Part shown: one piece after another, positions 17,494 through 26,019 of the stretch | Position numbering within the stretch: position 1 is the stretch's first letter | How the letters are laid out: each line of letters opens with the position of its first letter | The notes under the pieces: model-generated | Told to the model about the DNA's origin: nothing | Databases searched by the model: none | Seen by the model: only the letters and a program-made list of their open reading frames with translations | Assembly: GCF_024168645.1 (NCBI RefSeq) | Contig: NZ_JALJWF010000001.1 | Span: 4,777,501 to 4,841,500 of the forward strand | Reading direction: 5' to 3' | Source of the DNA: Pseudomonas sp. GGS8 | Lineage (GTDB): Bacteria > Pseudomonadota > Gammaproteobacteria > Pseudomonadales > Pseudomonadaceae | Length of the DNA: 64,000 nt | Program-made: the position numbers and the translations under genes

Positions 17494-18189
17494 TCAGGCA
17501 TCCTCGTCGCTACCAGCGATGGGAGTTATTAGATGGGCTCCCTGATTCTGCACATTGCCCATAGGGCGGTCGATCTTGAACCACTCGAAAGCCTCGGTCG
17601 GTTCCCTCTGGAACAGCATTATTTGCTCGGCTCGCTCCTTTGGTGTAGCCGGATTCAGCCATTCCCGGGCCAGTTCGGGATTGAGCGTCACCGGCTGCCA
17701 GTCTTGAGCGTCCACCATGCCTCCCTGGCCGGCGCTGATAAACACGAAACCGTCATGCTCTTCCGGTTTATGCTCGGCGTTGGGGTACTGGCCTATCGCG
17801 GCGCAGAGGATTGGTGCGCGATCTTTCCGACGGATCAGGTAGGGCTGTTTCTTCGGTCCACCCTCGTCAACCCATTCAAACCAGTTGTCGATTGCGCTGA
17901 TCGCCCGGTGCGGCCAGATCGCTCTGAAGAATAGATTGTGGGCGACTCTCTCTACCCGCGCCTTGATCGGCACGGCACAATCCGTTGCCCAGTCCGGCCG
18001 CCATCCCCAGCGCACCATGTCGGCCCGCAGAAATTGACCTTCCTGGTGAAAGAGGGCGAGTTGAGCGGACGGCGCGGCGTTATAAAGCTCGAAAGGCTGG
18101 TCGCCGGCGTAGTTGATCAAGGCGTTTGGAATGTTGAGCGCCGCGACAAAGTCATGAATGCCTCGGTACTGGGAAAGACGTCCGCACAT
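17494..18189 (-). CDS. SRAP-family protein (YedK/HMCES-like) lacking two catalytic residues
   Basis: SRAP proteins form a thiazolidine crosslink between Cys2 and abasic sites in single-stranded DNA. This 231-residue protein has the family start MCGRLSQYRG with Cys2, WGWRPDWA, and the FEW motif with the conserved Glu at 105 (DNWFEWVDE). The Asn expected at ~75 (family motif N-A-R-x-E) is Lys76 here (PIKARVERVA). The His expected at ~160 (family pattern I-H-D-R-x-P) is Gln162 (VDAQDWQPV). Both losses affect residues known to shape the active site, so it may be a divergent paralogue with altered or no crosslinking or autoproteolytic chemistry. It is otherwise full length with no frameshift. Confidence 0.88.
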   Translation of the reverse strand: MCGRLSQYRGIHDFVAALNIPNALINYAGDQPFELYNAAPSAQLALFHQEGQFLRADMVRWGWRPDWATDCAVPIKARVERVAHNLFFRAIWPHRAISAIDNWFEWVDEGGPKKQPYLIRRKDRAPILCAAIGQYPNAEHKPEEHDGFVFISAGQGGMVDAQDWQPVTLNPELAREWLNPATPKERAEQIMLFQREPTEAFEWFKIDRPMGNVQNQGAHLITPIAGSDEDA

Positions 18190-18218
18190 GGTTGGACCCC
18201 TCCGGTTGTGCTTTCAGC

Positions 18219-19175
18219 TTAGACCAGAACCTGACGGCAGGATGACGAAGCCTTGTCCGGAGCAGGCGGGGCGCTCTTCTCTCGCTCGGCAGCAGGGGCT
18301 GCCAGCAACTCGTTCACCAGGTTGAATACGGTGTTCTTCACTGGACTGTTCAGATCAACCCAGGCAAGGCCGGTGGTTGCCCGATAATCCCCCAACTCCA
18401 GGGGTTTGGAAATCACATTGGCGGGCAGCGCACACCCGGCACGAGCGGGCAGTAACCCGACGCCGAGCCCGGCGGAAACCAGCGCGAGCATGGTGGTGAA
18501 CTCGCCCAGTTCCGATGCTATTTCCAACTGCGCGCCGTGGCCGCTCACGGCTTGCATCAGGCCATCGTAAAATCCGGGTGCATAGCGTCTGCCGAGGATG
18601 AAAACGGGTACGTTTGCCAGCACTGTGGGGGGCAGCGTGTCGTACACCGCCAGAGGATGATCGCCGTGCAAGGCCACTATGAAGGTCTCCCGTAGCACTT
18701 CCAGGGTTTGAATCCCTGGGGCCATGGCCGGTAAACGCATCAAGCCGAAATCGAGCTGGCCATTTTTCAGCGCCGCGGTCTGATCCGGACCTGGCATGTC
18801 CTTGAGTTCCAATTCAATTCGCGGGAACCGCTGATGCAGCGAGCGGATCAAGGTTGGCAGCAGTTCGGGCAGTACCGAGGAGACGAAACCCAAACGCACG
18901 CGACCTATTTCGCCGCGCCCTGACGCCCTGGCCACGTCCGCCGCGTGGGCCGCTTGATGCAAGGTCGCGCGCGCCTCAGGGAGGAAAATCAGTCCCACTT
19001 CGGTCAACGCGACCGAATGCCGATTGCGCTCGAACAGGCGCACCCCCAGTTCTTCCTCAAGCAGCTTGATCTGCGTGCTCAGCGCCGGTTGAACGATCGA
19101 CAGTTGCTGCGCGGCTCGACCGAAGTGAAGCTCCTGAGCCAAGGTCACAAATGATCGCAAGTGTTTGATTTCCAT
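18219..19175 (-). CDS. LysR-family transcriptional regulator of the sugar-acid module
   Basis: A 318-residue LTTR with an N-terminal winged helix-turn-helix (MEIKHLRSFVTLAQELHFGRAAQQLSIVQPALSTQIKLLEE, split by the usual turn) and a substrate-binding domain (RVRLGFVSSVLPELLPTLIR, then VSAGLGVGLLPARA). ATG 19175 has a GGAG site eight bases upstream; the longer frame from 19217 adds an unlikely N-terminal tail. It is divergent from the dehydrogenase gene, the classical LysR arrangement, and probably activates the dehydrogenase-transporter-kinase operon in response to a sugar acid. Confidence 0.9.
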   Translation of the reverse strand: MEIKHLRSFVTLAQELHFGRAAQQLSIVQPALSTQIKLLEEELGVRLFERNRHSVALTEVGLIFLPEARATLHQAAHAADVARASGRGEIGRVRLGFVSSVLPELLPTLIRSLHQRFPRIELELKDMPGPDQTAALKNGQLDFGLMRLPAMAPGIQTLEVLRETFIVALHGDHPLAVYDTLPPTVLANVPVFILGRRYAPGFYDGLMQAVSGHGAQLEIASELGEFTTMLALVSAGLGVGLLPARAGCALPANVISKPLELGDYRATTGLAWVDLNSPVKNTVFNLVNELLAAPAAEREKSAPPAPDKASSSCRQVLV

Positions 19176-19212
19176 TTGAATACTCCGGATTTTCAGAGCC
19201 CATGCCGCGCTT

Positions 19213-19227
19213 ATCATAAATTTTGAT
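19213..19227. promoter_or_regulatory. Candidate LysR-type box
   Basis: ATCATAAATTTTGAT is an interrupted palindrome (ATCA / TGAT) containing a T-N11-A core. It sits in the divergent region between the LysR gene and the dehydrogenase gene, 38 bases upstream of the regulator's ATG and about 96 bases before the dehydrogenase start. Position and form fit a LysR regulatory site, but no experimental consensus can be checked. Confidence 0.35.
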
Positions 19228-19322
19228 CACCAGATCATCAATGACGATTGGACGTGACCGCCAGGCTGCGATGAAGTGACGGCAAGGCCGAAAAAAATAA
19301 ATGGCCATTTGTGGAGAACAGC

Positions 19323-20096
19323 ATGTCATTCAATATCAGTAGCTTCCAGCTTAACGGGCGCAGAGCCCTGATCACCGGTTCGGGCAAGGGGATCGGGCTT
19401 GAGCTGGCCAGAGGGTTGGGAGCTGCCGGCGCCACCGTGGTGATCAATGATCGCAATAGTGACAAAGCGCAACCCATCGCCAGTCAATTGCGTGACGAGG
19501 GTGTAAGCGCAGAGATCGTGGTGTTCGATGTTACCGATCAGGCTCAGGTATTCGAAGTGATCAACAGCTTTGAAGCACAGACCGGAGCCATCGATATCCT
19601 GGTGAACAATGCCGGCATTCAGCGGCGTGCACCGCTGGAAGACTTTGCCGCGAACGATTGGCACGAACTGATGCGGGTCAATCTGGATGGCGTCTTCCAT
19701 GTGTCCCAGGCAGTCGCCCGACACATGATTGCCCGACGTCGCGGCAAGATCATCAATATCTGCTCGGTTCAGAGCGAATTGGCCCGCCCGACGATCGCTC
19801 CCTATGCGGCGTCGAAAGGTGCCGTGAAGATGCTCACCAAGGGCATGTGCGCCGAATGGGCTTGCCACGGTATTCAGGCCAATGGGTTGGCACCTGGCTA
19901 CTTCGCGACGCAGATGAACCAGGCCCTGGTGGACAATCCGGAATTTTCCCAATGGCTGTGCAAGCGCACGCCGGCAGGCCGCTGGGGGCGCGTCGAGGAG
20001 TTGTGTGGTGCCGCCGTATTTCTCGCCTCCGCTGCCTCCGACTTTATCAATGGCCAGACGATCTTCGTCGACGGAGGCCTGACAAGCGTCGTTTGA
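19323..20096 (+). CDS. SDR oxidoreductase, gluconate 5-dehydrogenase-like
   Basis: A 257-residue classical SDR using NAD(P)H. Motifs: cofactor loop TGSGKGIG, NNAG, catalytic Ser in ICSVQSE and YAASK as the Tyr/Lys pair. The C-terminal GQTIFVDGGLTSVV is typical of gluconate 5-dehydrogenase / 2-deoxygluconate dehydrogenase-type SDRs. ATG 19323 has GGAG six bases upstream; an in-frame GTG four codons earlier is part of that site. It is followed by a sugar-acid type transporter and gluconokinase, so it probably interconverts gluconate and a keto-gluconate. The exact substrate is inferred from context. Confidence 0.85.
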   Translation: MSFNISSFQLNGRRALITGSGKGIGLELARGLGAAGATVVINDRNSDKAQPIASQLRDEGVSAEIVVFDVTDQAQVFEVINSFEAQTGAIDILVNNAGIQRRAPLEDFAANDWHELMRVNLDGVFHVSQAVARHMIARRRGKIINICSVQSELARPTIAPYAASKGAVKMLTKGMCAEWACHGIQANGLAPGYFATQMNQALVDNPEFSQWLCKRTPAGRWGRVEELCGAAVFLASAASDFINGQTIFVDGGLTSVV

Positions 20097-20137
20097 ATGT
20101 CACTCCCGTCGCAAAAAAACAACAACAGGGGACACCC

Positions 20138-21457
20138 ATGAGCAATCTCAAAGAGCAGGTAGCTCCGCTGGTCGACATTGGCGGTCAGGCTACCGACGAC
20201 AATCGTCAACAGGTCGAATCCAAAAGCTTTGCACCCAAGCGTTGGCGGTATCTGATTCCGCTGATTTTCATTACCTACAGTCTTGCGTATCTGGACCGCG
20301 CCAATTATGGCTTCGCCAGTGCCGCCGGGATCGAGCAAGACCTGGGTATCACCAAAAGCATGTCCTCGTTGATCGGGGCCCTGTTTTTTCTGGGTTACTT
20401 TTTCTTTCAGGTTCCGGGCGCTATCTACGCGCAGAAATACAGTGTTCGCAAATTGGTGTTCTGGAGCCTGATCTTGTGGGGCATCTGCGCGATGGCCACG
20501 GGACTGGTGACCAATATTCCGATGTTGATGGTGATCAGGGTGTCGCTGGGCATCGTCGAGGCTGCGGTGATGCCCGCCATGCTGATCTTCATCAGTAACT
20601 GGTTCACCCGCAAGGAACGCTCGCGCGCCAATACGTTCCTGGTCCTCGGCAATCCGGTCACCGTGCTCTGGATGTCAGTGGTCTCGGGCTATTTGATTCA
20701 CGCGTGGGGCTGGCGCGAGATGTTCGTGATTGAAGGCGCGCCAGCGGTATTGTGGGCGTTCGTCTGGTGGCGGCAGGCGCGGGACAAGCCCGAGCAGGTC
20801 GACTGGCTGACTCAGCAGGAAAAAAACCAGCTGGTCGCGACACTGGCGGACGAACAGAAAGGCATGAAGGTGGTTCGTAATTACCGCTAGGCGTTTACCA
20901 GCCCGGTGGTGATCCAGCTGTGTTGCGTTCATGCGCTGTGGAGCGTCGGGGTCTACGGCTTCATCATGTGGCTACCGACGATCATCAAACAGGCCGCAGC
21001 TGCTGATATTGTCACGGTCGGCTGGTTGAGCGCTGTGCCTTATGTCGCGGCTGTGGCTGCCATGCTCGTGGTGTCCTGGGGGGCAGATAAATCCCAGCAG
21101 CGTAAACATTTTGTCTGGCCGCTTCTGGCGCTGGGTGCGCTGGCATTCTTCTGTTCGTACTTGCTTGGCCCGAGCCATTTCTGGTTGTCGTTTGCTTTAC
21201 TGACCATCGCTGGGGCTGCTTTGTATGCGCCTTACGGACCATTTTTTGCGCTGATCCCGGAAGTTCTGCCGTCCAATGTCTTTGGTGGTGCGATCGGCCT
21301 GATCAACGCCTGTGGGGCGTTAGGGGCCTTTGTTGGTTCGTGGATCGTTGGCTACCTGATCGGCCTCACCGGCAACCCCGGGGCGGCCTATATTTTCATG
21401 ACCGTCGGTGTGCTGTCTTCGGCGTTGCTCATGGCTTGGGTGAAGGTGCGGCGATGA
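20138..21457 (+). pseudogene. MFS sugar-acid transporter interrupted by an in-frame TAG
   Basis: An ACS-family major facilitator (anion:cation symporter group that carries gluconate, galactonate, tartrate and similar acids). Codons 1-250 encode six predicted membrane helices with the usual YLDRANYGFA start and RVSLGIVEAAVMPAM motif. Codon 251 is TAG (20888-20890). The same frame then continues without a shift through six more helices to 21457, so the only lesion is one nonsense codon, in the central cytoplasmic loop. Reading through gives a normal 439-residue protein. A CAG or GAG to TAG change is the simplest explanation; a sequencing error or a split-but-functional protein remains possible. 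The downstream gluconokinase overlaps its stop by ATGA. Confidence 0.85.
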
Positions 21458-22005
21458 GCCACAAAATTGACCGCTTGGATGTCAGCGATCCCGGCAACTC
21501 GTCAGTAGCCGTTGTGGTGATGGGCGTTGCCGGATGTGGAAAGTCGAGTGTCGCCCGGGCAATCGCCGACGCCCTGGACGGCATGCTGATCGAGGGGGAT
21601 GCCTTCCACCCGCAAGAAAACATTCGGAAGATGCGCCAGGGCATCTCTTTGACCGACCTTGATCGAGCTGCCTGGCTCACGTCGCTCAACCAAGCGTTGC
21701 ACGGTGCGATTGCCGCGGGACGCTTGCCGATACTGGCGTGTTCGGCATTGAAGCAGTGTTATCGCGACGTCTTGGAAAACGGTATTCGCTCAGTAGCCAT
21801 GGTGTTCCTGCGATTGCCTGAGTCAGTCGCCGCAGCGCGCGTGTCCTCACGCACGGATCACTACATGCCGGCAACGCTTGTGGCGAGTCAATTTACCGAC
21901 CTGGAGCCTCCTCAAGCCGGGCGCAACGTTATTGATATCGATGCAACGCTGCCATTGCCCGAGGTGGTCATGCAATTTGAGTCATGGTGGCGACGACGGC
22001 AGTGA
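21454..22005 (+). CDS. Gluconokinase
   Basis: Phosphorylates D-gluconate to 6-phosphogluconate, feeding the Entner-Doudoroff pathway. This 183-residue protein has Walker A GVAGCGKSS, EGDAFHPQENIRKM, ACSALKQCYRDVL and HYMPATLVASQFTDLEPP, all typical of the GntK/IdnK family. The start at 21454 overlaps the transporter stop by four bases, so translation may be coupled, and the premature stop in the transporter gene could reduce expression through polarity. Context: the periplasmic glucose dehydrogenase encoded next door makes the gluconate that this enzyme would use. Confidence 0.92.
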   Translation: MSHKIDRLDVSDPGNSSVAVVVMGVAGCGKSSVARAIADALDGMLIEGDAFHPQENIRKMRQGISLTDLDRAAWLTSLNQALHGAIAAGRLPILACSALKQCYRDVLENGIRSVAMVFLRLPESVAAARVSSRTDHYMPATLVASQFTDLEPPQAGRNVIDIDATLPLPEVVMQFESWWRRRQ

Positions 22006-22144
22006 CATGGCACCGGACCGGATATTGCCCGTAACAGGCCACTCGGTCGCCGGGGTGGATCCATAGTGAAACGGTGTTCTTCGATTTTTAGATCCGCTTC
22101 GCGTCGAGCCAGTGAATTCGACGGACCAAGCGCGCAAGCAACAA

Positions 22145-22181
22145 AAAACCGCTGCCACTCTCACAGAGCGGCAGCGGTTTT
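22145..22181. terminator. Bidirectional terminator between gluconokinase and gcd
   Basis: A perfect 12-pair stem (AAAACCGCTGCC / GGCAGCGGTTTT) encloses an inner CTCT/AGAG stem. The outer arms provide A- and T-runs on both strands, so it can terminate the plus-strand gluconokinase transcript and the minus-strand gcd transcript. Confidence 0.85.
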
Positions 22182-22195
22182 CAGGTGTTACGGGG

Positions 22196-24619
22196 TTACT
22201 TGCTATCAGGCAGCGCGTAAGCGATCACATAATCGCCGCGATCGGGCGACTGACGCGCACCACCCGCGGTGATGACAATGTACTGCTTGCCTGTTTTCGG
22301 CGAGACATACGTCATTGGGCCACCCTGGCTGCCCACAGGCAGTCGGGTTTTCCAGGCCTCTTTTCCGTTGGCGGAATTGAAGGCGCGCAGGTAGTAGTCC
22401 TGCGTACCGGCGATGAACACCAACCCGCCCTGGGTGGAGAGTGTACCGCCCAGCGTCGGCATGCCGATCGGCAACGGCAGATGCATCTTGATACCCAATG
22501 GGCCAGTGTCCTGGACGGTGCCAACCGGTACTTGCCACGCGATTTTCTGGGTTTTCAGGTCGATCGCGGTCAGTGTGCCAAAGGGCGGTGCCTGGCAAGG
22601 GATGCCGGCAACGGACAGGAAGCGGTTCTTGTTCACTGCATACGGGGTGCCTTTGAGCGGTACCGCGCCCATGCCGGTGTTCAGTGCTTCACCACCGGAA
22701 GAGGCCTTGGCATCTTTCTGCGCCGCAATCATCTGGATCCACAGGCCCAGCCGCATGTCGTTGACGAAGATAAAACCGTGTACCGGGTCAGTCGAGATAC
22801 TGCCCCAGTTCATCCCTCCCAGCGAACCCGGGAAACTCAGCGAGACATCGGTGCCTGGTGCGGTGTACAGCCCGTCGTAACGCATTTTCTTGAACGAGAT
22901 ACGGCAGAGTAGTTGATCGAACGGCGTCGCCCCCCACATGTCCGACTCGGTCAGCGTCTGCGCGCCGATCTGTGGCATGCCCACCGATTTCGGCTGAGTC
23001 AGCGAGTAAGGTTCGTTCGGGATGTCCGACGTTTTGACCGGAACCTCTTCCACCTTGGTCAGCGGTTTGCCGGTGGCGCGGTCAAGCACGTAGATCTGAC
23101 CGGCTTTGGTGCCGATCACGACGGCAGGCACCTTGCTGCCGTCGGCTTTGGTGAAGTCGATCAGGCTTGGCTGCATGGGCAGGTCGAAGTCCCACAGATC
23201 GTTGTGGACGGTTTGGTAGACCCACTTTTCTTCGCCGGTTGTTGCGTTAAGTGCAAGCACGGAAGCGCCGTACTTGTGGTTCAGTGCCGTACGTTCCACA
23301 CCGTAGATGTCGGTGGACGAACTGCCCATCGGCAAGAACACGGTGTTCATCGCCGGGTCGTAGGACATCGGTGCCCAACTGTTGGGCGTGCTACGCACGT
23401 ACGTGCTACCGGCAGCCGGAGCCTGCTTGTCTTCGGGGTTTCCCGGGTCGAATGCCCAGCGCATCTCGCCGGTGACGACGTCGAAACCACGGATCACGCC
23501 ACCTGGCATGTCGGTCTGGACGTTGTCGGCGACACGGCCGCCTACGACCACGGTGGTCCCGGCCATCAGCGGTGCCGATGACAGCTGGTAATAGGAATCA
23601 GGGACATCGCCGAGACCGGCTTTCAGATCAACCTGACCATTGTGACCGAAGCCCTGGCAGAACTCCCCTGTGTCGGCGTCCACTGCGATCAGGCGCGCAT
23701 CGATGGTGTTGGTCAGCAGACGACGCTGGCAGTTGGCGCCGGCCGGCACCGACACGGGCTTGACAGGTGTGCTGCCCTCAGCAGGCTGGGCGAGCGCAGT
23801 GGTAGCGTCGAAGTAGGCGACACCGCGGCAACGTTGCCAAACACGGGTCTTGGCGTTTATCTCGTTTTTCCACAGCTGTTTACCGGTGTCGGCATCCAGT
23901 GCGATGAGGTTGTTGTGCGGGGTGCAGATGAACACCTTGTCGCCAACCTGCAACGGCGTCATCTGATCTTCGGCGCCATTGCCGTCGCTGATCGCGATGT
24001 CCCCGGTATTGTAGGTCCATGCCGGTACCAGCTTCGAGACGTTGCTACGGTTGATCTGGTCCAGAGCGGCGAAGCGGCCGCCACCTTCGTCGTTACCGTA
24101 GTGTTCCCAGTTTTTCTGGGCCTTGGCAGGGTCGACCTTGGTCAGGCCTGGGCCGTCACCGGTCGGTGAAACAGGGGCGTGGGGGACGAACATACCGGCT
24201 CCACCTGCAGCCACGGCGATTGCCAGTACACCGCTCAGCGCGTAGCCACTGCGACTGCTGGCCAGGCTATTGGCTTTGCGCAAGTGGGGGTAGACCAACG
24301 CCACCAACAGGCTCAGCACGCCCAAGGCGAACAAGCGAGAGATCAGAGGCCAGAAGTTCAGTCCGACATCGGCCAGCGCCCAAATCACGGTCAGCACCAT
24401 CACCGCCGCGAACAGCCAGGCAGCCTGCAGACGCTGCTTGAAGAGCAGTACGGCAGATGCGATCAAACCGCAACCGGCGAGTAGGAAGTACCAGCTGCCA
24501 CCCAGCGTGGCGAGGTAGCCACCACCGATTGCGAAGAATAATCCAAATACCAGCACGCCGAAGGCGACGACCCAGATGGGCCAGCGACTGACGGATGCCG
24601 AAGGTCGAGACTTAGTCAT
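22196..24619 (-). CDS. gcd: Membrane-bound PQQ-dependent glucose dehydrogenase
   Basis: Oxidises glucose to gluconolactone in the periplasm and passes electrons to ubiquinone. At 807 residues it matches the family. The N-terminal ~150 residues contain five membrane helices, followed by an eight-bladed propeller with repeated W-motifs (for example NNLIALDADTGKQLWKNE and VYQTVHNDLWDFDLPMQP). HKYGASVLALNATTGEEKWV and LSFPGSLGGMNWGS are typical Gcd landmarks. ATG 24619 was chosen over 24679 because the membrane segment then starts after a short charged tail and an AGGA site precedes it. It is convergent with the gluconate module, which can use its product. Confidence 0.95.
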   Translation of the reverse strand: MTKSRPSASVSRWPIWVVAFGVLVFGLFFAIGGGYLATLGGSWYFLLAGCGLIASAVLLFKQRLQAAWLFAAVMVLTVIWALADVGLNFWPLISRLFALGVLSLLVALVYPHLRKANSLASSRSGYALSGVLAIAVAAGGAGMFVPHAPVSPTGDGPGLTKVDPAKAQKNWEHYGNDEGGGRFAALDQINRSNVSKLVPAWTYNTGDIAISDGNGAEDQMTPLQVGDKVFICTPHNNLIALDADTGKQLWKNEINAKTRVWQRCRGVAYFDATTALAQPAEGSTPVKPVSVPAGANCQRRLLTNTIDARLIAVDADTGEFCQGFGHNGQVDLKAGLGDVPDSYYQLSSAPLMAGTTVVVGGRVADNVQTDMPGGVIRGFDVVTGEMRWAFDPGNPEDKQAPAAGSTYVRSTPNSWAPMSYDPAMNTVFLPMGSSSTDIYGVERTALNHKYGASVLALNATTGEEKWVYQTVHNDLWDFDLPMQPSLIDFTKADGSKVPAVVIGTKAGQIYVLDRATGKPLTKVEEVPVKTSDIPNEPYSLTQPKSVGMPQIGAQTLTESDMWGATPFDQLLCRISFKKMRYDGLYTAPGTDVSLSFPGSLGGMNWGSISTDPVHGFIFVNDMRLGLWIQMIAAQKDAKASSGGEALNTGMGAVPLKGTPYAVNKNRFLSVAGIPCQAPPFGTLTAIDLKTQKIAWQVPVGTVQDTGPLGIKMHLPLPIGMPTLGGTLSTQGGLVFIAGTQDYYLRAFNSANGKEAWKTRLPVGSQGGPMTYVSPKTGKQYIVITAGGARQSPDRGDYVIAYALPDSK

Positions 24620-24686
24620 GTTGCATGATCCTACTGACGCATGAACGTTTGTGGGGAGGGTTAAGAGTCGTGAAGGCAAGTCTGAA

Positions 24687-24795
24687 AATAGTTGTTAACT
24701 ATTTGGTTAATTGCGCAAAGATATCAAAAAAAGCGAGCCCTGCGACAAATTGTCATTTACAGAAAAGGAGAAACACTGTTACGGCGATGGTAACA
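24687..24795. promoter_or_regulatory. Upstream region of gcd with three short palindromes
   Basis: Three interrupted palindromes lie within about 110 bases upstream of gcd: AATAGTT-GTT-AACTATT (24687-24703), GACAA-A-TTGTC (24744-24754) and TGTTAC-N7-GTAACA (24777-24795). The half-sites of the last recall LacI-type GntR operators, but the spacing differs. They are candidate operators for glucose or gluconate control of gcd. No regulator is encoded nearby to assign them to. Confidence 0.35.
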
Positions 24796-24808
24796 ATCGA
24801 GAGGAAAG

Positions 24809-24826
24809 GCCCTGAACACTCAGGGC
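24809..24826 (-). terminator. Terminator-like hairpin after the wss operon
   Basis: A perfect seven-pair stem GCCCTGA / TCAGGGC has a four-base loop and is followed on the minus strand by the pyrimidine-rich CTTTCCTCTC. A second, imperfect GC-rich hairpin lies at 24829-24853. They lie 12 to 40 bases beyond the wssI stop and probably end the cellulose transcript before gcd. Confidence 0.5.
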
Positions 24827-24864
24827 GAGCCGGCGAAGCTTGCCTTCGGCCGGAGGTGATTGGC

Positions 24865-26019
24865 CTATCGCAACGAGCGATAGGTAATGGGGTCGATGTA
24901 GGCCGACTGCAGGTCCCGCTCCGGGATCTCCCAGATGATTTGCTTGGGCGGCGTTTCTTTGGAAGCCGGATTGTTGAGGTAGCTGTTTGCCGCGCCGGAG
25001 AACGCTCCGCCGTCTTTGGCGAAGTTACCCACGGGTGCGCCCAGTGACTGTTGCAGAAAACCTGCGAAGTTGGAGTTGCGTGAGAATGAAGTGCCGATGA
25101 GCGCGGTGTTGGGGAGGTCGGCATCGCCAAAAAGGTCTGCCTCAATGTCAGGGTTGACGGCTGACGCAACGGGAAGTTCGTGGGTGCTGGTTTGGGCGAC
25201 CATGTCGGGTGCGGGTTGCCATTTGAGCGGCAGCCAGTCGATGCCCGCCAGATGAACCAGGTCGCCAGGTCGCACCGCGAGCGGGGCATGACTTTCGTTG
25301 AACGACCTGCTTGGCATGGCGCTGATGCCCAGGGTCTTCAGGCGCTGTGTGATGGCATCGGCCGCCGCCTTCGCGCCGGATTCGCTCCAGTGCGTATCGG
25401 TGCGCAACCAGGCACTGGCCCCCAGTGGCGTCAGCGCAGCGGTGAGGTCCAGATTCGACACGCCGCCCGCATCCAGCTTCGAGGTCCAGGCCTGGATGCG
25501 TCCTTCGAGAGCGGCTGGGCGGTGCAGTGCGCAACGCTGCTCGGAAGCGATGCGGCTCTTGTCTGGAACGATGACCACCAGCAGGCTGATGCCTCGTTGG
25601 GAGAGCTGCTGCTTCAGGTCAATCACGACCTGGGCTTTGGCATCGGCATTGCGCTGCGCTTGAGGATTGACCTTGAGCTCATCGGCCAAAAACAACCAGC
25701 CAGGACAACCTGAGCGAACCCTCGGTCCGGTGTCACTGAAGAGCAACCAACTGACACCGCGCTCCAGCTCGGCGAAGGTCGTGGGAAGGTGAGCGTTTGA
25801 CAGTTCCTTGGCAATCCGATGAGTGATATCACCGTCAAGAATCTGCGAGAGCTGCACTTTATCGGGTAATAGCGAGACCTGCCCTGAAACGATCAGACGG
25901 CCAGAGGACAGCAGTCCGACGAACAGGAATATCAGCAGCGCCACGCCTGCCAACCGACTGCTGCGTATCGCCAAATCATCTGGCTGAGTGGGGAGCGGGG
26001 GGAGCTTTAGGGTTGTCAT
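24865..26019 (-). CDS. wssI: AlgJ/AlgX-type O-acetyltransferase of cellulose acetylation
   Basis: A periplasmic, membrane-anchored SGNH-fold protein (384 residues) that transfers acetyl groups to cellulose in the wss system. One N-terminal membrane helix (LAGVALLIFLFVGLL) is followed by the AlgJ-like domain. Catalytic motifs: RTDTHWSESGA (Asp-x-His) and LIGTSFSRNSNFAGFL (nucleophile Ser). The start at 26019 overlaps the wssH stop by one base (TGATG); the longer frame to 26100 lies inside wssH and is not likely. It is the last gene of the operon here, as no wssJ follows. Confidence 0.88.
   Translation of the reverse strand: MTTLKLPPLPTQPDDLAIRSSRLAGVALLIFLFVGLLSSGRLIVSGQVSLLPDKVQLSQILDGDITHRIAKELSNAHLPTTFAELERGVSWLLFSDTGPRVRSGCPGWLFLADELKVNPQAQRNADAKAQVVIDLKQQLSQRGISLLVVIVPDKSRIASEQRCALHRPAALEGRIQAWTSKLDAGGVSNLDLTAALTPLGASAWLRTDTHWSESGAKAAADAITQRLKTLGISAMPSRSFNESHAPLAVRPGDLVHLAGIDWLPLKWQPAPDMVAQTSTHELPVASAVNPDIEADLFGDADLPNTALIGTSFSRNSNFAGFLQQSLGAPVGNFAKDGGAFSGAANSYLNNPASKETPPKQIIWEIPERDLQSAYIDPITYRSLR

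Noticed and set aside
24829..24853. GC-rich inverted repeat considered as a REP or attachment site
   Set aside because: Imperfect pairing with a bulge and only one copy seen; treated as part of the wss terminator region.
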